From: Desulfovibrio sp. ZJ209
Lineage (GTDB): Bacteria; Desulfobacterota; Desulfovibrionia; Desulfovibrionales; Desulfovibrionaceae
Assembly: GCF_011039135.1 (NCBI RefSeq)
Contig: NZ_JAAKEJ010000001.1
Coordinates: 1-64,000, forward strand
Reading direction: 5' to 3'
DNA: 64,000 bases
Shown in pieces: positions 49,730 through 56,741 of the stretch. Each line of letters opens with the position of its first letter. Position 1 is the first letter of the stretch. The translations under genes were made by a program, and so were the position numbers. Under the pieces are notes generated by a model. It searched no databases. It had not been told where the DNA came from and worked only from the letters and a program-made list of their open reading frames with translations.

Positions 49730-50683
49730 TCACGCGTCCTCGTCGTCGGGCATGCTCACCATGCTGGCGTTCTCGCCAAACTGCCGCGCCCAGCGCGCCA
49801 CCTCCTGCGGCTCGGCCACCGAGAGCGTGAGCAGCAGGCTGCCGTCGGGCTGCTCCGCGAGGCGCTGGCTCTCGTGCCACCGGCATTCGCGGATATAGGG
49901 CACGGCCTCGCCGGTGAAGCGGATGGTGACGCGCCTTTGCCTGTCGCCTAGAAAGGCGAGGAAGGCATTGCGCTGGCGCTGGCAAAAGCCGCCGTCGTCG
50001 CCGGGCTGGGCCGTAAAGCGGATGCCGGTGGGGAGCACCTCGCGGATGCGGCTCAGGCGAAAGACCTTCCAGGCCGGGGGCGTTTCGTCAACGGTGCGCG
50101 CATAGAGATAGAGTGCGCGCTGCCGGAGATAGATGTGCCGCGGGTCCACCTCGCGCCAGCTTTCCGTCCACGTGCCGCTGCGGCAATAGCGCATGCGGAT
50201 GCGCCGGCCCTCGCGCACGGCTTCGGTGAGCGCCTGGAAGATCTCCGGGTCTACCCCGTAGGCCTTTTCGGTGACTTCGGCGTCGAAGGTGCGCAGCAAC
50301 TGCTCGCGGAAGGGGCTCTCGAGGCCGCCGGCCAGCTTGCGGCCGACTTCTATGGCCTTGGCGGCCAGAAGGCCGTCCCCCGAGGTGCTGAGATATTCGA
50401 GCGCGAAGAGCAGGATCACCCGGTCGGAAAGGCTCAGGTCCTGCAGGGGGGTGAGACGGTCCTCAATGATGCGGAAGCCGCTGCCCTTGCGGTATTCAAA
50501 GCGGAAGCCCAAGGCGGCCAGAGCCTCCCTGTCCTTGTAAAACTGGGAGCGGGAAATGCCGTGCGCTGCCAAGAGCTCGCCCATATGCTGGGCCGAATTT
50601 GCCCTGATGTCCTGCATCAGGCGCAGCAGGCGCACGGTACGGACTTTTTCAGCTTTGCGAGGGGAGTCTTCCTGTGCGGACAT
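49730..50683 (-). CDS. WYL-domain transcriptional regulator
   Basis: 317 aa. The N-terminal winged HTH is visible in SAQHMGELLAAHGISRSQFY and KDREALAALGFRFEYRKGSG. The WYL domain (about 150-230) includes RRIRMRYCRSGTWTESWREV, DPRHIYLRQRALYLYARTVD and FRLSRIREVLPTGIRF; the Trp-Tyr-Leu triplet itself reads LYL. The C-terminal WCX part contains VTIRFTGEAVPYIRE. WYL proteins sense ligands or nucleic acid and often control DNA-damage or anti-phage loci. It heads the operon with three unknown genes and has a 48-bp inverted repeat upstream. Confidence 0.85.
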   Translation of the reverse strand: MSAQEDSPRKAEKVRTVRLLRLMQDIRANSAQHMGELLAAHGISRSQFYKDREALAALGFRFEYRKGSGFRIIEDRLTPLQDLSLSDRVILLFALEYLSTSGDGLLAAKAIEVGRKLAGGLESPFREQLLRTFDAEVTEKAYGVDPEIFQALTEAVREGRRIRMRYCRSGTWTESWREVDPRHIYLRQRALYLYARTVDETPPAWKVFRLSRIREVLPTGIRFTAQPGDDGGFCQRQRNAFLAFLGDRQRRVTIRFTGEAVPYIRECRWHESQRLAEQPDGSLLLTLSVAEPQEVARWARQFGENASMVSMPDDEDA

Positions 50684-50733
50684 GGCCTTGCCTCCGTCAT
50701 CAAAATAGAAGGCAGCCCCGGGCCCTGCAAGAA

Positions 50734-50781
50734 GAAAATGAATTTCCAGTCCACCCTGTGGTGGACTGGAAATTTATTTTC
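50734..50781. repeat. 48-bp inverted repeat upstream of the WYL gene
   Basis: Two 22-bp arms (50734-50755 and 50760-50781) pair with one mismatch around CTGT; the inner 15 bp (AATTTCCAGTCCACC) are perfect. It lies 51 bp before the WYL start, in an otherwise GC-rich gap. It may be the WYL operator, a cruciform or RNA hairpin, or a terminator for the leftward XRE remnant. Confidence 0.8.
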
Positions 50782-50899
50782 GCTGGAAAGCTTTTTGGGC
50801 GTGGCTATACCTGAATCCGGCGCGGGCGCTCGGGAACGGGGGCCCCGAAGCCGCAAGGAACAGGGCAAAGAATGGCGGCACGCCGCAGTGGAGGCGGCA

Positions 50900-51175
50900 T
50901 CACTCCTTGACCTGTCCGTGCATGACACGTGAGGCCTGAAGGACGAGATCAATGATGGAGTTCTGCGCATCCTCGGGGAGCCCCGCCAACGCGTCAAAGA
51001 TGATGGAGGCCTGGTCGGCCTGGCTTTCGGAATAGTGACGAAAAAGTGCGGGCACACTGCAATGAAGAATCTTGGCGATACTTTCAAGGCGGGAGATCTT
51101 GGGCGTGATATGCCCCTTTTCAATCGGTGTACGCCGCAGCGGCTGCACGGGCTGGTCCGTGCTCGGTGTCTGCAA
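50900..51175 (-). pseudogene. 5'-truncated XRE-family regulator
   Basis: The frame contains the second half of an XRE helix-turn-helix (TPIEKGHITPKISRLESIAK, ILHCSVPALFRH) and a helical C-terminal domain (FDALAGLPEDAQNSIIDLVL, ASRVMHGQVKE). The region where the first HTH helices should lie reads as non-helical, and no ATG with a ribosome-binding site precedes it; only TTG 51175 or GTG 51148 are available. It is probably a decayed repressor, or uses an unusual start. It diverges from the YaaW-like gene. Confidence 0.55.
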
Positions 51176-51276
51176 ATGCGTTTGCTTCCAATGTGAACTT
51201 GGGTACAATGGGAAGGGGTTGGCCCGAGTGGTGCCACGACAACCATCTGCTGAGCAAAAATCAGGAGGATCACCAC

Positions 51277-52062
51277 ATGAGTTACGAACTGACCGCGATA
51301 TTGAACCGCTGCACCAAGGACGATGCAAAATTTCTGATCGAAACCATCGATTCCTATCTCAATAGTACCGATGACAAGGGCTTGAGGGAGCTCTATGCAA
51401 GCTGGGAAGGCGACGGCCCCATGCCCCGCGTCCTGAACCACAAGATAGAAACGGAAATCCGTTACCTCGGCAGCAATGACTTCGCCTATATGACGAGAAA
51501 GTTGCGCGGTTATGAGCCCGCGGGCGTGAGCGTCGATGAAATCATTGACGACCTGTGCAAGCTCCTTAAGCTGGAGATCAGCACCGCCCGCACCCTCGAG
51601 TCGCGTCTGGAAATCTTTGCCGGCAAGGTCATCGACCTGCAATTTTCCAAGCTCCCCGATGAGCGCAAGCGCGAGATCCTGAAAGGGATGGATTTTGAAA
51701 AACACCATCTGCAGGAAATCCTGGACAGGGTCATCGGCAACAAGGAAATGCTGCTCACCGTCCTCCTGCCGCTTTTGAAAGGCGCATTAGGCCCCGATAT
51801 TATCCAGGCCCTGATTATGTCCATCATCGTGCCTTACATAGGAAAGGAAGCAGCCGAGAAGCTCCTGCTCATCATCGCCTCGAGATTGCCGGTGACGTGG
51901 TTCAATCCCCTGCTCTGGGTGGCGGGCACGGGCTGGGTGATCCTTGACCTCCTGGGGCCGGCCAGCCGGAAAACCATCCCCCTTATCCTGTACCTGGGCG
52001 TTTTATGCTTCAGGAATGGCGAGACCAAGGACTTTAGGGAAGACTTCCTCATGACGCGCTGA
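51277..52062 (+). CDS. YaaW-like (UPF0174) protein
   Basis: 261 aa from ATG 51277 with AGGAGG eight bases upstream. IETEIRYLGSNDFAYMTRKL then RGYEPAGVSVDEIIDDLCKL and LKLE align with the YaaW pattern (E..xFG....NKLRG.G..Y..I..DV...LK), and the C-terminal RKTIPLILYLGVLCFR matches its TIPAVLQIACLR end. The C-terminal half is hydrophobic (LLTVLLPLLKGALGPDIIQA, LIMSIIVPYIGKEAAEKLLL), suggesting membrane association. YaaW has no established function. Composition is less GC-rich than neighbours, suggesting transfer. Confidence 0.7.
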   Translation: MSYELTAILNRCTKDDAKFLIETIDSYLNSTDDKGLRELYASWEGDGPMPRVLNHKIETEIRYLGSNDFAYMTRKLRGYEPAGVSVDEIIDDLCKLLKLEISTARTLESRLEIFAGKVIDLQFSKLPDERKREILKGMDFEKHHLQEILDRVIGNKEMLLTVLLPLLKGALGPDIIQALIMSIIVPYIGKEAAEKLLLIIASRLPVTWFNPLLWVAGTGWVILDLLGPASRKTIPLILYLGVLCFRNGETKDFREDFLMTR

Positions 52063-52449
52063 CGCTCACGGCATTGCGGAGAGCGCAAAGGGGCTGGCCA
52101 TGGCCGCACTAGGCTCGCGGCTGGCCTTCATGCGTTGCCGACGCGTATAAACCGCGCAACGGGTAAGGCCGGGCTTCTTTCCAAAAAGCTGAAGGTGTGT
52201 TGCTCCCCCACAAGTGAAGCAGGATGACGCCGCCGCCATCCTGCATCTCATTTTAAACCATCCTGCTTCACATTTTAAAAAGGGCGGCAACCCAAGCCAC
52301 GCCCCCGGGTTCGCCCCCCTCTTGGGAAGCCCCTTGCGCAAAAAGTTAAAATTTCTTCCAACTTTCCGTTTTATGGAATTTCCCTGCGTTAAGGTGGCCC
52401 GTACGACTGGTCAGGGTGCCCATGTGGCGCGCCAGCCAGAAAGTGCGCC
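52063..52449 (+). other. Intergenic region with repeat cluster upstream of the VIT/vWA gene
   Basis: 387 bp without a gene. The first 140 bp are unremarkable. The middle holds a repeat cluster (52214-52279). 52335-52390 is AT-rich with TTCCA/TGGAA arms and probably contains the promoter for the VIT/vWA gene, though no convincing -35/-10 pair stands out. Confidence 0.45.
52214..52279. repeat. Two direct and one inverted copy of a CATCCTGC motif
   Basis: CATCCTGC begins two 21-bp near-identical units at 52237 and 52259 (19 of 21 match, both ending ATTTTAAA, period 22 bp). GTGAAGCAGGATG (52214-52226) is a 13-bp perfect inverse of the start of the second copy. Two-helical-turn spacing suggests cooperative operator sites. 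Confidence 0.65.
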
Positions 52450-55002
52450 GTGAACGAACGCTGGAAAAAGCCCGGGCGCAACGCGCGCCACAGCGCCAGC
52501 GAAAAGCAAGGAGGAGCCGCCTATTTCCCGCATCCCCCCTTTCCCCCCTATCCCCCCTTTCCCCCCTATCCGCCCTATCCCCGTTTTCCCTTCCCGCCGC
52601 GCCTCGGCAAGGCCGGCACGGTGCTCGGCGCCGCGGCCGTGCTCGCGTATGGCGCATGGAAAGCCTGGCAGGAGCGCAAGGCCAAAAAGGCTCGCGCAGG
52701 CAAGCCGGGCGACCCGCAGCAGGAGGGCGCCGGCGAGGCGACGCAACCCGGCTGCGCGCAGGCCGGCGCCGGCGAAAGTGAGCCCGCTCCGGGCCCGAGC
52801 CCCCGGGCGCAGGAAAACCCGCTCCCTGAGGAGCCCACTCCCTTCGGCGCCATGGAATCGGCCGGCGGCGACCGCATCGCCCTCAAGTCGGTGTCCATTT
52901 TTGGCGAGGTGGAAGGGCTGCTGTTCTCGTCCACCATCCGCCAGGAATATGCCAATGACACCGGCAAGGCGCTGGAGATCATCTATACCTTCCCCCTTGG
53001 CTGGGATACGGCCCTCCTGGGCCTTCGGGCCGTCATCGGCGAAAGGCGCCTCAAGGGCGAGGTGGTAAAGACCGCCGAGGCCGAGGAGAGATATGAAAAG
53101 GCCGTAGCCGACGGCAACGCGGCCATCATGGTGCAGCAGTCGTCAAAGGGCCTCTACACGGCCAACCTCGGCAATATCGCGCCCGGGGAAAGCGTGACCG
53201 TGGAGCTGCATTGCGCGCGCCTCCTGCGTTTTGAGCAGGGTGAGGTGCGGCTCTGCATCCCCACGGTCATCGGCGAGCGCTATGGCGACCCGCATTGCCC
53301 CGGCGGCCTCGCCGCGCATGAATCCGCGCGGCCCGACGCCCGGGCGCACTATCCCTTCACGCTGGAACTGACCCTGTGGGGCGACATGGCGGAAGGCTCG
53401 GTCTCCTGCCCGAGCCATCCCGTCCAGATGCGGCGGCTTGAGGGGGGGCTCAGTATCTCGCTGGAGGCCGGCGCGGCGCTGGACAGGGATTTCATCCTCC
53501 TCATGCGGGGGCTCGAGGGCGCGTCCCACGCCCTCTGCGTGCCGGACGAGGGCGCCTGCATGGTGGCGGCCAGCTTTGCGCCGGAAATCCCGCAAGACGC
53601 TGTGGCGCCGCTGGGGCTGAAGATCCTTGTGGACTGTTCCGGCTCCATGGATGGCTCGAGCATGGCGGAAGCGCAAAAGGGCCTCGACAAGGTGCTGGGC
53701 CTGCTCGCCCCGGAAGACCATGTCTCCTACAGCCGCTTCGGCTCCGACGTGGAGCACCTGACGCGCCGCCTTTTGCCCTGCACCCGGGACAACCTCCTGA
53801 AGCTGTCGCGCGCCGTCGAGGCCACGGACGCGGACATGGGCGGCACGGAAATGGAGGCCGCTCTGGCCTCCACCTTCCGGGATATTGCGGCCGACGGGAA
53901 GCAGGAGGTGCCGCCGCTTGTGCTGCTCATCACGGACGGGGATGTGTGGGACGTGCGGAACATCGTCGCTGAGGCAAAGGCGTCCAGGCACCGCATCTTC
54001 ACTGTGGGCGTGGGCTGCGCGCCGGCGGAAAGCCTGCTGCGCGACCTCGCGGACCAGACGGGGGGCGCGTGTGAATTCGTCAGCCCACAGGAGGACGTGG
54101 CCGGGGCCATCGTGCGCATGTTTCGCCGCATGCGCACGGCCATGGCCCGGCATATCCGGGTGGACTGGGGCCAGGAGCCCCTCTGGCAGTCGCTGCCGCC
54201 CCGCTGCATTTACGACGGCGAGACCGTGCATGCCTTTGCCCTGTTCAGGGAGCAGCCGGCGGCCGGCCCGACCCTCAGGTGGGACGCCGGCGGCGAGCAG
54301 CGCAGCGCGGTGTGCGGACACCTTGAGGCCACCGACAGCGAGGATCTGCTGCGCCTCGGGCGTCGCCGCCAGATGGGGGAGTCTGCCACCGATGCGGAAA
54401 AGCTGGAACTGGCGCTCCGCTACCAACTGGTGAGCGGGCTCACCTCGCTCATCCTCGTCCACGAAAGGGCCGACGGCGAGAAGGTAGGGGGCCTGCCCGT
54501 CATCCAGCAGGTGCCGCAGATGCCCGCCCACGGGCACGGCTGCGCGGACACCTTCATGGTGTGCCATCTTGTCGGGCCGGGCATGGGCATCCCCGGCGGC
54601 AAGACCGCCCGCTCCTTCCTGGGAAGGCACTTCCGGCCGCGGCGCAATTTGCAGGCCGAATATAGCGGCGCGCCGCAGGCGGACAAGGCGCAGGCATTGG
54701 CGGAACTGGTGCGCCACTGGCGGGAGCATGTCCTTGAAGTGGCTTCGGTGGCGGAAATGGAGGCCCTGCTCCGTTCGGCCTTCACGCCGGCCCAGGCGCT
54801 GCTCATGGCGGAACTGGAGAGGGAATTCCCCCTTGATGGCGTCCAGCTCGCCGGGGTATTTCTGCAATGGGCGCTGAACAGGGAGGAAGGGAGCATAGGC
54901 CGGCACTCGGGGCGCCTCATCAAGGCCGCCCTGCAGGGCGCGGCGCAGGCGGACATCGAGGCGTGCACCAGCAAGATCGAGGCCTGGTACACCGGGGCAT
55001 GA
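52450..55002 (+). CDS. Proline-rich VIT and von Willebrand factor A domain protein
   Basis: 850 aa from GTG 52450. An N-terminal Pro/Phe/Tyr segment (HPPFPPYPPFPPYPPYP, about 28-44) precedes a short hydrophobic stretch (GKAGTVLGAAAVLAYGAW). A VIT domain (about 145-270, VSIFGEVEGLLFSSTIRQEY) follows, then a vWA domain (about 385-560) whose MIDAS is intact: DCSGSMDGSS, the Thr of DMGGTEME and the Asp of LLITDGDVWD. The C-terminal 250 residues are helical. This resembles inter-alpha-trypsin-inhibitor-like bacterial proteins, which bind partners through a metal ion. No cargo protein adjoins it, so the role is unknown. Confidence 0.85.
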   Translation: MNERWKKPGRNARHSASEKQGGAAYFPHPPFPPYPPFPPYPPYPRFPFPPRLGKAGTVLGAAAVLAYGAWKAWQERKAKKARAGKPGDPQQEGAGEATQPGCAQAGAGESEPAPGPSPRAQENPLPEEPTPFGAMESAGGDRIALKSVSIFGEVEGLLFSSTIRQEYANDTGKALEIIYTFPLGWDTALLGLRAVIGERRLKGEVVKTAEAEERYEKAVADGNAAIMVQQSSKGLYTANLGNIAPGESVTVELHCARLLRFEQGEVRLCIPTVIGERYGDPHCPGGLAAHESARPDARAHYPFTLELTLWGDMAEGSVSCPSHPVQMRRLEGGLSISLEAGAALDRDFILLMRGLEGASHALCVPDEGACMVAASFAPEIPQDAVAPLGLKILVDCSGSMDGSSMAEAQKGLDKVLGLLAPEDHVSYSRFGSDVEHLTRRLLPCTRDNLLKLSRAVEATDADMGGTEMEAALASTFRDIAADGKQEVPPLVLLITDGDVWDVRNIVAEAKASRHRIFTVGVGCAPAESLLRDLADQTGGACEFVSPQEDVAGAIVRMFRRMRTAMARHIRVDWGQEPLWQSLPPRCIYDGETVHAFALFREQPAAGPTLRWDAGGEQRSAVCGHLEATDSEDLLRLGRRRQMGESATDAEKLELALRYQLVSGLTSLILVHERADGEKVGGLPVIQQVPQMPAHGHGCADTFMVCHLVGPGMGIPGGKTARSFLGRHFRPRRNLQAEYSGAPQADKAQALAELVRHWREHVLEVASVAEMEALLRSAFTPAQALLMAELEREFPLDGVQLAGVFLQWALNREEGSIGRHSGRLIKAALQGAAQADIEACTSKIEAWYTGA
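52534..52569 (+). repeat. 18-bp tandem repeat with C6 tracts inside the VIT/vWA gene
   Basis: Two exact copies of CCCCCCTTTCCCCCCTAT encode the Pro-Phe-Pro-Pro-Tyr-Pro repeat. Four C6 runs within 36 bp near the start of the gene are candidates for slippage or unit-number variation. Confidence 0.8.
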
Positions 55003-55091
55003 CCAGTGAAGGCGGGTGCCGGGGTGCCGGATGCGCTCCGGCATCCGCCAAAAATTCTGCGGGCCGGTGCGCCCGGAGTTGCCGCCGGGAG

Positions 55092-55691
55092 TCAGTTTTT
55101 CGGGGCCGCGCCGGTGCCGCCTGCGCGAAATTCCGGCGGCAGCTGCCGCAGTATCCAGCGCGCGCAGCCAACGGGCGTGCCGCGGCCGGCGTCGCAACGC
55201 AAGGAGGCCCAGGACGCGTAAAGCGGGGCGCGCTCGCGGTGCAGGTCGGCCACGCTCTGCCCCGGCCCGAGCGAAAGGCCGCGCTGCGGGTTGCGGGCGA
55301 TGCGCCGCTCGATCTCGGGGAGCGACACGTCGAGATGCACGACAGGCCCGAGCGAGGCGAGATGGCGCATGGCCGCCTCGCGGTAGACGACGCTGCCGCC
55401 GGTGGCGATGACCGTGCGCTGCGCCCGGATGGCGCAGATGACGGCGCATTCCACATCCAGAAAGGCGTCGCGGGGGAGCGCGTCGGTGAGGTCCTGAAGG
55501 CGGCAGCCGTACAGGGCCTCCATGAGCGCGTCGCTGTCCAGCAGCGCCCAGTCCATCTCCTGCGCGAGGCGCGCGCCGATGGTGCTCTTGCCAGAACCGG
55601 CCATGCCGATGAGGATGACGCAGGGCAGGGCGTCCCTGGGCGCGGAGACGAGGCGTTGGGAGTTGGGCGATGACGCGGCGGGCATGGGCAC
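55092..55691 (-). CDS. Shikimate kinase-like protein
   Basis: 199 aa. P-loop GMAGSGKST at 29-37; LLDSDALMEALYG holds the substrate-binding Asp; VIATGGSVVYREAAMRHLAS corresponds to the ATGGG block (third Gly is Ser here); RGLSLGPGQSVADLHRERAP then LYASWA matches the lid and adenine region. It would phosphorylate shikimate in aromatic amino-acid synthesis. The GGS variant and the change of the usual RPLL to RGLSL leave open a related kinase. It diverges from gmhB. Confidence 0.75.
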   Translation of the reverse strand: MPMPAASSPNSQRLVSAPRDALPCVILIGMAGSGKSTIGARLAQEMDWALLDSDALMEALYGCRLQDLTDALPRDAFLDVECAVICAIRAQRTVIATGGSVVYREAAMRHLASLGPVVHLDVSLPEIERRIARNPQRGLSLGPGQSVADLHRERAPLYASWASLRCDAGRGTPVGCARWILRQLPPEFRAGGTGAAPKN

Positions 55692-55829
55692 TCCGATGGC
55701 TGCACGTGCCTGCGACTGTGCCCAAGGCGCCGGGCCCTGTCAAGCGCGCCCGGTTGTAAGGAGCGGATGCCGCTGGCAGGGAGCGGCGTGCCCTGCTAGA
55801 CTGCCGGCGAAAAGACCGCAGGGGGCTTT

Positions 55830-56393
55830 ATGGAAGCGAAAGGCGGCCGCCGCGCCATTTTTCTGGACAGGGACGGCACCCTCAACGAAGACCGGGGCTA
55901 TGTGCACCGGCCGGAGGACTGGCGCTGGCTCCCCGGCGTGCCGGAGGCGCTGGCGCGCTTTCGCGCGGCGGGGTGGGGGCTCGTGGTGGTGAGCAACCAG
56001 TCTGGCCTTGCGCGGGGCTATTTTACGCCGGAAGACCTTGCCCGGCTGGAGCGCTGGGCGGACGCGGAACTGGCGTCCCTGAACGCGGCGCCGGACGCGT
56101 GGTACCACTGCCCGCATCTCCCGGAAATCACGGGCCCCTGCCTGTGCCGGAAGCCCATGCCCGGGCTTATCCTCCAAGCCTGCGCGGAGCTCGCCATCGA
56201 GCCCGCCGCCTCGTGGATGCTGGGCGACCGCGAGCGGGACGTTGCCGCGGGCCTGGCCGCGGGCTGCCGTGCCGGCCTGTTGCGGGCCGACCCTGATGAC
56301 GCCGAGGCGCGCGCCACCCGCGCCGCCTTCCCGGGGACACCGGTCTGGCCCGGCCTGGCCGCGGCCTGCGACGCCATTCTGCGAGAGAATTAA
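55830..56393 (+). CDS. gmhB: D-glycero-D-manno-heptose 1,7-bisphosphate phosphatase
   Basis: 187-aa HAD phosphatase. IFLDRDGTLNEDRGYVHRPE has the nucleophile Asp13 and Asp15; VVVSNQSGLARGYF is motif II; the zinc loop uses Cys/His in YHCPHLPE and CLCRKPMPG; MLGDRERDVAAGLAAG is motif IV. It makes heptose-1-phosphate for LPS core synthesis and could supply the GT9 enzyme at 26679-28301. HisB-N is the closest alternative, but the zinc loop spacing and context fit GmhB. Confidence 0.88.
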   Translation: MEAKGGRRAIFLDRDGTLNEDRGYVHRPEDWRWLPGVPEALARFRAAGWGLVVVSNQSGLARGYFTPEDLARLERWADAELASLNAAPDAWYHCPHLPEITGPCLCRKPMPGLILQACAELAIEPAASWMLGDRERDVAAGLAAGCRAGLLRADPDDAEARATRAAFPGTPVWPGLAAACDAILREN

Positions 56394-56653
56394 AGTTCGG
56401 CCAGAGTCTGTTCGCCCTCGGCGAGGAGGGTGTCCTGCGCGGCGCAGGGGCTCACGAGAGCCGCGCTCGCCTGCGGGATGACGCGCACCTGCCCCACATG
56501 AGGCTCGGTCACGGTGAAGCCCGGAACGGCCTGCGCCAGCCGCGCGTCACGCACGGGCGCGGCGAGGAGCATGCCGTACAGGCAGGCGCAAAGGAGCAGC
56601 ACGGCGCCCCAGAGCCAGTAGGGGAGCTCACGCGCGGCAAGGTGGCTGTTCAT
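56390..56653 (-). CDS. Small single-pass membrane protein
   Basis: 87 aa from ATG 56653 (AGGAG upstream). A short cytoplasmic start, one transmembrane helix (YWLWGAVLLLCACLYGMLLA) and an extracytoplasmic part (FTVTEPHVGQVRVIPQASAA). Its stop overlaps the gmhB stop by four bases on the other strand. 88 bp downstream of the RNase J gene on the same strand. Function unknown. Confidence 0.6.
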   Translation of the reverse strand: MNSHLAARELPYWLWGAVLLLCACLYGMLLAAPVRDARLAQAVPGFTVTEPHVGQVRVIPQASAALVSPCAAQDTLLAEGEQTLAEL

Positions 56654-56741
56654 GGCTTTTCTCCTGCGGCCGGCCATTTTCGGGTACGGACGCACGGAGA
56701 AAGATGCAAGAATTGTTCCGGGAAAGCCTTGCCGCTCGCGC

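Noticed and set aside
55029..55046. Hairpin after the VIT/vWA gene as an intrinsic terminator
   Set aside because: GGATGC/GCATCC pairs, but no T run follows on either strand in the right orientation.
53143..55743. Leftward ORF of 866 codons opposite the VIT/vWA gene
   Set aside because: Shadow frame; the true leftward gene here is the shikimate-kinase-like ORF at 55092-55691.
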